A stretch of 64,000 nucleotides of DNA, taken from Hetaerina americana (lineage: Eukaryota; Arthropoda; Insecta; Odonata; Calopterygidae). Position 1 is the first letter of the stretch. Each line of letters begins with the position of its first letter. Below are positions 57,180 through 64,000 of the stretch, piece after piece. The notes under the pieces are model-generated. The model was not told where the DNA came from. It did not search any database and worked only from the letters and a program-made list of their open reading frames with translations. The stretch covers positions 23,715,679-23,779,678 of the forward strand of contig JAKTNV010000004.1 of the NCBI GenBank assembly GCA_022747635.1, written 5' to 3'. A program made the translations under genes and the position numbers.

Positions 57180-57790
57180 AAATCGGGGCTCCAAACCTAC
57201 TTCCTGCAACATACCCGTCGCGCTCACTTGCTCTCTTCTCGTAGTAATATTTAAAAAATCTAGGGGTGTCCTTTGAAGCTCTTCAAATTGTTGAAATCAC
57301 TTTTTCTCTCATTGATCCCCAAAAACTGCCGAGTTTTCCAAATATTGCCAAACTAAAGCTGAATAACAACTTTCTTTACTTATTTCTTATATTTCCCCAC
57401 AATCTGTCTCATGAAATTAAGCTTCTTTATGACTGAAACTCACATTCTTCTCAAGTGTATACCGCTTGAAAGATTTGATTCAAGATTTAAGAAATTTACC
57501 TGATCTGAGATTTTAAATTCAATCCCATCTTTTTATAATTACATTTTGCTTTTCTTGCATTCCAACTCTTCATTACGCTGAAATCTGTCCTAAAACGTTA
57601 ATTCTCTATTAAGCGCTCTATCATCTGCTTGTAATCTAAACTTGCTACTCAGGCAAATAAGAGCGGTGATGTAATTCGAAAAAAGTGGGGGCTCTGTAAC
57701 ACCTCCGTGTGGCACTCCTGAAGTTACATCAGCCTCAAATGAACCCTACCCATCGACTATTTTTTGTTTACAGTGAGGTAAGTAAGATGT
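57180..57790 (-). pseudogene. CR1-like LINE copy 4, RT fragment
   Basis: The minus strand reads KQKIVDG, GSFEADVTSGVPHGGV, then SSKFRLQADDRALNREL (the FADD block, now QADD), then DRFQRNEELECK. The order and the companion segment 57180-57290 (also at 50945-51040) match copy 3, so copies 3 and 4 share a subfamily. Heavily decayed. Confidence 0.65.
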
Positions 57791-58084
57791 GTCCCAAGGT
57801 CTGCTGGACACTCTTTAATACTAAATTACTTGCTTTACATAATTTATTTTTTGAATCACTTCCTTTTGAAGAAGTTTGGCGAAGACTTTCTTCGTGTCAT
57901 TCATTAAGTCGTTTTCAAAATATTATTACTAGAGGAAATTTACCGGTTAGGGTAGGTTTTGGATTAACACAAGCTTCCAAACAATTCTCTGTTCCCTTAT
58001 AACAAAACATAACCTATCATTCTACTGTTATCGGGCTATAACAACTGTTTCTAGAAAAGGTACGATATCTCCAGCTAGTATTCC

Positions 58085-58210
58085 AGGGGTTTTCTCATTG
58101 GACCGGAGTGGAGGGCCCGGGTTCGAGTCCCGGACAAGTCTCTGGGTACCTGCAGCTCCACCCCATAGGGTTGATTACTGTGTTCATTGTTTATGATCTC
58201 CATCAACTTC
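58085..58210 (+). mobile_element. SINE family S1, internally deleted copy
   Basis: GGACCGGAGTGGAGGGCCC, then GGGTTCGAGTCCCGG (B box in a perfect stem), then TCTCTGGGTACCTGCAGCTCC. After CACCCCATAGGG it jumps to TTGATTACTGTGTTCATTG, the SINE's 3' end. The middle ~130 bp present in the 30-kb copy is absent. Confidence 0.65.
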
Positions 58211-58219
58211 TTGCAGTAC

Positions 58220-58975
58220 TCTCGTGGGGATTTCTTCCGGAATTGGAGTTTGGTTTTCTGTTAAATTTAAAAACTGTGTTTCGATTATTTTTATAACAAA
58301 ATCATATTGCTCATTTTTTCTTCAAGAGTGTAAGGGAATTTTTTATACCAATGTTTTTTCTGCAGACGTTCTGAAAAACATTGTTCGCGATATCTGCCTT
58401 GTTTACGCTGTCAGACAAAATATCGCCATCAACTACCTTTTAAGAATATACAATTAGATGTTCCCATTTTCTTTCCTTGACGTAAGATCAAAATGATTTA
58501 GGACTATCCTTTCAATATTCGCAAATTTTACTTTTAAAGTTACTACAAGCTTTCCTGTTTTTTCTTATTATCTATCCTTAACTTATTATGAGTTTCCCCC
58601 GTGAATAATTGCAGTTCGAGTTTTAATGTCTTCCGGAGCTCATTAAAATTTCTTTCATTGAATGAATATCCTTACGCTTTCCCTTAATCACGTTTGCAAA
58701 CTTTGTTTCCATTTCTACAAATATAGCTTTGTGGCCACTAATTATCTCAGTTATGTCAACGTTTGTAATAATCTCAGGCGTATTAGTTGAGCATGCAGTT
58801 ACCTCGTGTCGGCAACTTAACTAATCGTTCTAACGAGTAACTGGAGGATATATGAAAATATTTTGACATGAATAACGATTTTTTACTGTTTTTCTACGCA
58901 ATTAACTTATGATATTTGTCATTGAGATTAAAGAAAGTATCTAGCATGATAGAGACAGGGGGTTTTAGATTATAA
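58220..58975. other. No recognised feature
   Basis: AT-rich DNA leading into a long TA/CA simple-repeat block. Confidence 0.4.
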
Positions 58976-58984
58976 GAATGTATT

Positions 58985-59041
<57 letters not shown>

Positions 59042-59087
59042 TATATACATATATATATACACACACGTATGTGTATACATCCACACA

Positions 59088-59154
<67 letters not shown>

Positions 59155-59160
59155 ATACAT
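58985..59160. repeat. (TA)n with TG/CA edges
   Basis: Two long TA arrays (58992-59057, 59091-59144) with TGTG on the left and CACACATACATAC on the right. As a whole it is largely self-complementary. All Tyr/Ile frames across it are artefacts. Confidence 0.9.
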
Positions 59161-59170
59161 ACGTAAAAGG

Positions 59171-59260
59171 ATTCTTACCTGAAGAAGGCCTGAAGCTCAA
59201 ACAATCTAAAATGTGTGTCCTTTTAAGTGTTATCTACTTTATTTTGTGTTCTATTGTGGT
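59171..59260 (+). repeat. Degenerate PLE-like motif
   Basis: CCTGAAGAAGGCC, then CTCAAACAATCTAAAATGTGTGTCCTTTT. The order CTGAAGA..AAAC followed by AAA..GTGTCCTTT matches the tail after the core in the 29-kb palindrome (AAACGTAAAATAAC, GAGTGTCCTTTC). The stem is poorly preserved and no inverted partner is seen. It lies between two (TA)n arrays, like the 29-kb unit. Confidence 0.4.
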
Positions 59261-59317
59261 GCTGTCCAATTGTTACATTGCTCTCAAGAGCACTTCTACA
59301 ATATATATTTCATATAC

Positions 59318-59403
<86 letters not shown>

Positions 59404-59425
59404 AGTGTATATATATATGTATGTA
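59318..59425. repeat. (TA)n(TG)n array
   Basis: A TA array, then TGTGTGTG, then more TA, ending just before the inverted repeat at 59431. Confidence 0.9.
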
Positions 59426-59430
59426 TATAT

Positions 59431-59801
59431 ATACTCATATATCCAGAAACATATATAAGGAAAAGGGATAGGAACACGTATAAAGGACGAACACAATAGA
59501 GGTGGGGAAGGCGGAATCGAACGGATCACAAGAGTAAAAATATTTCCTCAACCGGGACTCGAACACCGGATCTTTCCACTTGCCGGGCGGATGCTCTTAA
59601 CCACTTGAGCTATCGAGGATATGTAATTTACCCTGAGATCCGTGGGTCTTATATGTCGCCAAGCGCCCCGATTCTTTAGCCAAGAGATGGCGTCAGGGGG
59701 CTGTTTCACCCACCAAAGGAGAAATAGACAATACACAAGAGGAAAGGACAGTGGTTAGAATTCATACAACATCATACATATGTTTCTGGATATATGAGTA
59801 T
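59431..59801. mobile_element. 371-bp unit with 24-bp perfect terminal inverted repeats
   Basis: 59431-59454 (ATACTCATATATCC..) is the exact reverse complement of 59778-59801. The interior is not palindromic. It carries a tRNA-like sequence on the minus strand and a second GTTCGATTCC-like box (59510-59525). Both sides are bounded closely by (TA)n/(TG)n arrays. This could be a non-autonomous DNA transposon that captured a tRNA-like sequence, or a PLE-type pseudo-repeat. No transposase is present. Confidence 0.6.
59552..59625 (-). ncRNA. tRNA-like sequence (Ala-GGC-like), probably SINE or pseudo-tRNA
   Basis: Reading the minus strand: acceptor TCCTCGA pairs with TTGAGGA (7 pairs, one of them G-T). 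TA follows, then D stem GCTC/GAGC, then anticodon stem TCCGC/GTGGA with loop CCGGCAA (anticodon position GGC; C where U33 is usual), then TTCGAGT loop. Pol III A box TAGCTCAAGTGG and B box GTTCGAGTCC are good. The T stem has only 3 of 5 pairs and U33 is missing, so a working tRNA is doubtful. A tRNA-derived repeat head fits better. Confidence 0.5.
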
Positions 59802-59836
59802 TTATTCGCCGTTTGGCGGGATTTCGTGTTTGAATG

Positions 59837-59915
<79 letters not shown>
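59837..59915. repeat. (TA)39 array
   Basis: About 78 bp of pure TA, the longest in the window. Confidence 0.95.
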
Positions 59916-59919
<4 letters not shown>

Positions 59920-60425
59920 ATGTGTGAGTGTGTAATCTTTTTCTTCACGTGACACCCAGCACTTTCTATAAATTTCTCGTCGAACTCACAACGGTGAATT
60001 GACTTGTGAAATCTTTCGAAACAACCTCGTTGACTACTGTAGGCTGTGAAACAACTTTTCATTCCTATGACAATGTCTAAATTTGTAGTTTCAAAGATAT
60101 TTTCTATATCCGATCTTCTATTTTTTGTGCTTCAGCAATTTACTGTGATAATATTTATTTTATTTAACACTTCATACTTATAGGCAGGGGAAATGTATCG
60201 TGCATAATATGACTGGCGTAATTATCAACATTCCAAGAGCTTCATACACTTCCCTGATTGTTGTTCAGACTTTTTTCATTAATATTAATTGCTCCAGAAA
60301 AAGACATATCCTCTAATCTAATAAATATTGTTGTTAAAGAAACTCATTAATCGCGCCTAATGATGTGTCCAATTAGTTTTACGTTTTTTTCTTTCGATTA
60401 GTACTCCGTAAGTTTCTCTCTTCGA
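59920..60425. other. No recognised feature
   Basis: AT-rich DNA between the TA block and an RTE-like relic. Confidence 0.4.
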
Positions 60426-60429
60426 ATTA

Positions 60430-61495
60430 CTTTTCATTTGTTACTCTGTCAACTGTGCCATTTTATTATTACTATTCGCTTTTAACCATCGAAAATCATT
60501 GGTTATCATACCCCTGATCTTCTTTTCTCTGCTGTTTATATTAGCCTAGTCTCAAATTTGTAGAAAACTGTACTTCACACACAAGTTTTAATGAGTTCTT
60601 ACGCCTATGCTAGTAATAATTGCCGTTAATGCGAATAGTTTTGCCTTCTCTGCCATTCCTATACTGCTTTCTTTATTAAGCTTGCAATACCCATCGCTAA
60701 TGATTGAGCTGTTTATATAGCAAATCTCTTCCACTTATTCCGGCATTAATTCCCCTGATCTTACTTCGAGATTATCTTTCCTGTCGGGACAGCAAGCGAA
60801 TTTCTCAATTTTAATCTTGCTTTGCTTATGAATGTATTTTTTCATTTCCTTCTTCACAGAGGCTGGTAACATTTCAGGCCTCCATTATTCTCTGTTCCGT
60901 GTGGAATAGCTGGATAGTCCGCAAATTTGGGAATTCTAACCCACTCTTCGTGTAATATATAGACTAATTATATCTTAACTACTACGTCACGTCGCACCTT
61001 TTCCTTGATCACATTAACGACCTTTTCAATTATCAAGGGTAATATTGAATTATCTTTTCAAATAATTAATTAATTGATTAATATTTTCTTTATTTTAGCT
61101 TCTTCTCTGCTTGCACTTAACCTAATCACTGTCGTATGAGAGCGAAAATAGCTTCTATATTTCCTCGAATTCCTCAATACCTAAATGATACCTCATTTTA
61201 ACGAGATTTCGTTTCTTATCCATTCATTATACATTATTCTGGCCAGGGTCTTCGATGAATGAGTTACCAGGCTGATTTTTCTAGTTTGCGCATATTTCAT
61301 CGTTTTTCCTGATTTTTATCACAACGCTTACACAGGGATAATAACATTCTTCCACATGTCCATCAGTATATCTCTTCTCATACACACAACACATATTAGG
61401 TGGAATTACTAAATCAGAATTTTATTTTGTTTAGTCCTTTCATAGTTTCATGGGCATATTTGTTAATACCTGATACTTTTGTTTTATTTATTTCA
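60430..61495 (-). pseudogene. RTE-like LINE reverse-transcriptase relic
   Basis: The minus strand gives, in shifting frames, KISLVTHSSKTLARIMYNEWIRNEI and then GNIEAIFALIRQ (about 61340-61120). These match 'ISLxSHxSKIxxRIxxxRIxxKI..xGFRxGxGTxDAIFALRxL' of RTE-type RTs. Further on (about 60730-60600) it reads INSSIISDGYCK and SSIGMAEKAKLFALTAIITSIGVRT, matching 'YLGSxIxxDGxCxxEIxxRIGMAKxAF'. The catalytic FADD region between them is unreadable. Old and heavily mutated. Confidence 0.6.
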
Positions 61496-61640
61496 TAGTA
61501 CCAAGCAAGCCATCGCTGGGATGTGTGGTAGGGGTTGATCGCTCCTGCACATTATACTACGTTTGACCAAAACGTTTTCCCCCCTAGCGCGCACGGACCG
61601 AGTTATACTGATCGCTTATCGTTCGTGGGAAAAATGACAT
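61496..61640 (+). repeat. Dispersed repeat family R1, copy 3
   Basis: TAGTACCAAGCAAGCCATCGCTGGGATGTGTGG.. and later ACTGATCGCTTATCGTTCG align with 19663-19803 (TTCTGATCCGTTATCGTTCG). It separates the RTE-like relic from the 61699-61911 frame. Confidence 0.6.
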
Positions 61641-61698
61641 CTTAAATCTATCTGTTAAGAACTTAACTGCTCTTAAGTCCTTTTTAGTTGCTTCAAAT

Positions 61699-61911
61699 TC
61701 ACACTACAACTTGTAGTCTCCTAGTCTTCTTATCAACATCATCAAGAGTCAACTCGACAAGAGTCCTCTTCTTCACGTATTTTGGGATGCATTTTTTTCC
61801 GTGAGAAAGGTTATCCATGATCTTTCCTTCTATTTCATTTATTTGACTATAGGAAAGATTATCACCATAGTTATTCCATATTGCACTGGCTAAATTTGTA
61901 ATGAGGTTCAT
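61699..61911 (-). other. Unidentified 70-codon frame, possibly LINE-derived
   Basis: LSYSQINEIEGKIMDNLSHGKKCIPKYVKKRTLVELTLDDVDKKTRR: compositionally protein-like (Lys/Asp/Glu-rich, hydrophobic spacing). It lies on the same strand and upstream of the RTE-like relic, so it may be linker of that ORF2. I recognise no domain. Confidence 0.25.
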
Positions 61912-61914
61912 TGA

Positions 61915-63470
61915 AACGTAGTCTCATCGTTCTGTAGATGCCTCAATTTTTTTCTGGGTTGAACGAGATTTGAATGCCTGGGTTTGCGAGATTGAACATC
62001 CTCGCACGGGGTCTTCTTCCATTTTTTTTATAGATTTTCTCGCTTTTCGATGGATTTCTTTTTCAAAGTTCCGTAACGTACAAACTATGTTAATATTTGA
62101 GTTAATGCAATTTTTTCTCTCTTCTATGTCAAGTCAAGGCAGTTCTACCGTGATTCATCGTTTCTTTTTTTCAGTTTCCTTCCGTCTAATTCTTTTTCAC
62201 GGCCAAGATAAGTTCAATCTTAACTATTTGCAAAACTTTTTCAATTGATTCTGTTGTTGTTTTTTCCATTTTCGTTTCCAGTTCCCGTCATAAATTTATT
62301 CTTGGCTTAATTTTATCCAATATGTCAGCCATTTAGTCTTCGTTCTTGTCTTACTTTCTTGAATTTAAAATGTTTACCTAATCAGAATATGCACCACATT
62401 TGTGAAAAATGTTTATGAGAATAAATTATGATGAAGTTAATGAATGAACTAGAATAGATTTCACTTCAAATAGGAATAGAACAAGCGAGGATAAGACTAC
62501 TGGAATGGTGAAAGAAACTCACCTTCACACGTGGCTCAGAGAGGCCTAACAAGGGCTGACATAATATTTGTAGATGTGAGCAGCCATATTAAGAAAACTC
62601 CGAAAAAGACGGGTAACATCATAAAGGCTGATGCTTTAACACCCCCTTGGAGTTTTGCAGGATACAACGCTCACGTTGATGTAGACTAATGGTTTGCGAT
62701 GAGGCTGGAAGGACTGGATTAGAAGCATAGTAAATGCAATCATCACTACAACATCGCTAATAACAAGACAAATTCAAAAAATGTAACAATTCTAAGTGGA
62801 TATTTAGCTGTATGCAACCTCGTGATGAATTTTAAATCTTGGAGTGTTTGATCATTTTCCACTATAGAGTTATACTATACAGTTATTAAGTCCGGGATGA
62901 TCAGGTCCAGAGTTTCCTTCCTACATAAATGCCCGACGTAAAGACGCAAGGAAGAAAATACTGAAATAAAAATTTCAACTCATGAATAGTGTTTCGATCC
63001 GATGATTGGCTACCTGCTGCTCTTAACTCTTCCCTAAGAAAATTTAATTCTTTCTTCCTGAGTAAGCAATTACATCTTATATCCCTCTTTATTTCACCTG
63101 CTTCACTTATCGGTACTCATTGTACACAATACAAACGAAATGATAAAAACGAATTTACCCGGATCTACTTGGCGGAACGTTTCCTCACAAATTTATTCGT
63201 GCGCTGACCACAACGAGTTGACCAAATCGGAACCAACGCTTTCTCGTGCGTTCGCATAAAACTACCCTAAGAGTAGTAAACAATGAGAGACACACGCGTT
63301 CATTACAAATTCGAATGCGAACCTGATAAAAATATGCCCACGCCACCGAAAGAGCACGGGCTAATTTCCATAGGTACCCGCTGATTTAAAGCAACAATCG
63401 GCGAGCAAACTCCAGCAAATAAAATGGGTTTGTTTGTATTCGCTTCCTCTCACGCCCACTGAACGAAGGG
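61915..63470. other. No firm gene; possible CR1 scrap at 62475
   Basis: AT-rich DNA. At 62475-62505 the plus strand reads IEQARIRLLEW, which recalls EQARLRLLERF in the CR1-like ORF2 C-terminus, but the match is too short to call. The rest shows nothing. Confidence 0.35.
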
Positions 63471-63479
63471 ATACGTACT

Positions 63480-63850
63480 CCGGGTCTCCTTCTCCTTCGT
63501 AGAAGTGAATGCTTGTCCTGCCGCATAGCTCTCTGGCTCGACCCATTCCCTTACTCGACGTCAGGGAGGTCAATGGCACTTACTTGCTTTCCGCGTTCTG
63601 TAAAATTGGGCCTGGACAGGCCGTTCCGAAACCTTTTCCTGCTGATCTCCCGCGTCCTCTCCCACGCACCCTGCCCACTCGCCCACCGCGGCTCCTATTC
63701 CCACTGCCCAAGGCGCTCCCCTAGTGGTGGCAATGCGTTCTGGACGCCAGGATGGAAATGCGCGTGAAAGTTACGAGGGCGGGGCGAGGGGAAAGGTCCG
63801 AGCCGCGCCTTCCCACTTCAGGTCAGACTGTTATTCGCCGTCGCGAAAAG
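63480..63850. other. GC/CpG-rich patch
   Basis: Pyrimidine-biased, CpG-containing DNA (CTCCCGCGTCCTCTCCCACGC and GGGCGGGGCGAGGGG) near the right edge. Plus-strand frames of 71-84 codons are Pro/Arg/Leu-rich without a motif. Candidate promoter island for a gene beyond the window, unproven. Confidence 0.35.
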
Positions 63851-64000
63851 GATTGACTAATCCCTCGTAAGGTTTCCACCCTCGAGATATTTTCAGTAGA
63901 ACTCTGGATAAATGGATTAGCCATAGAATTGGTTGCCGAGGGACGAAATATAATTAGTGGCAGGCGAAGGTATAGTAAATAAAGTTTAAGAAAGGAAGGC

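Noticed and set aside
58978..59500. Tyr/Ile-repeat 'proteins' on both strands
   Set aside because: Translations of (TA)n and (TG)n arrays, not genes.
1..64000. CRISPR arrays, bacterial operons, Shine-Dalgarno sites
   Set aside because: No regularly spaced repeats with unique spacers, and the sequence is clearly eukaryotic in character.

Overview
This window looks like a gene-poor, AT-rich stretch of an animal genome, most likely an arthropod (inference). The element mix is typical of arthropods: CR1-type and RTE/Jockey-type LINEs, D34D mariners, tRNA-derived SINEs, long (TA)n arrays, and palindromes resembling Penelope-like element (PLE) ends. There is no operon structure and no tight gene packing. 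I found no host gene with recognisable exons. Almost every interpretable coding stretch is a transposable-element relic.

Layout: 1-4.4 kb holds nothing recognised. 4.5-5.0 kb has a mariner fragment beside a long inverted repeat. 5.2-17.5 kb has short RTE/Jockey-like LINE pieces (about 5.2, 9.5, 12.1 and 13.7-14.6 kb), a CpG-rich patch at 12.7-13.1 kb, and a (TA)n hairpin at 15.4 kb. 17.5-28.1 kb is a LINE cluster: two decayed CR1-like fragments, then a longer CR1-like copy (ORF1 esterase-like domain plus ORF2) split by a 4.1-kb second LINE on the minus strand. That second LINE has an uninterrupted frame of about 1,050 codons and lies between 6-bp target-site duplications. 28.1-30.6 kb holds RTE-like fragments interrupted by a 222-bp palindrome flanked by (TA)n, then a tRNA-derived SINE. 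31.5-36.8 kb holds an internally deleted mariner, a second, nearly intact CR1-like copy abutting it, a dispersed repeat, a D34D mariner pseudogene that contains a small palindromic insertion, and a CR1 tail.

36.8-50.5 kb is mostly unrecognised AT-rich DNA with LINE 3' pieces (43.1-44.2 and 47.8-48.3 kb) and GC-rich patches (42.3-42.9 and 46.6-47.0 kb). 50.6-58.2 kb has two scrambled minus-strand CR1 copies and two SINE copies. 59.0-59.9 kb is a (TA)n-rich block holding a 371-bp element with 24-bp perfect terminal inverted repeats around a tRNA-like sequence. 60.4-61.9 kb is an RTE-like reverse-transcriptase relic. 63.5-63.85 kb is a GC-rich patch.

The elements interact mainly through insertion history: LINE into LINE, a palindromic insert into a mariner, and palindrome/TA units into RTE sequence. 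The most unusual signals are the repeated hammerhead-like or PLE-like palindromes next to (TA)n arrays, the tRNA-like sequence inside terminal inverted repeats, and the 119-bp insert with 12-bp duplications inside the mariner. Family assignments come from reading protein motifs by eye, because no database search was possible.
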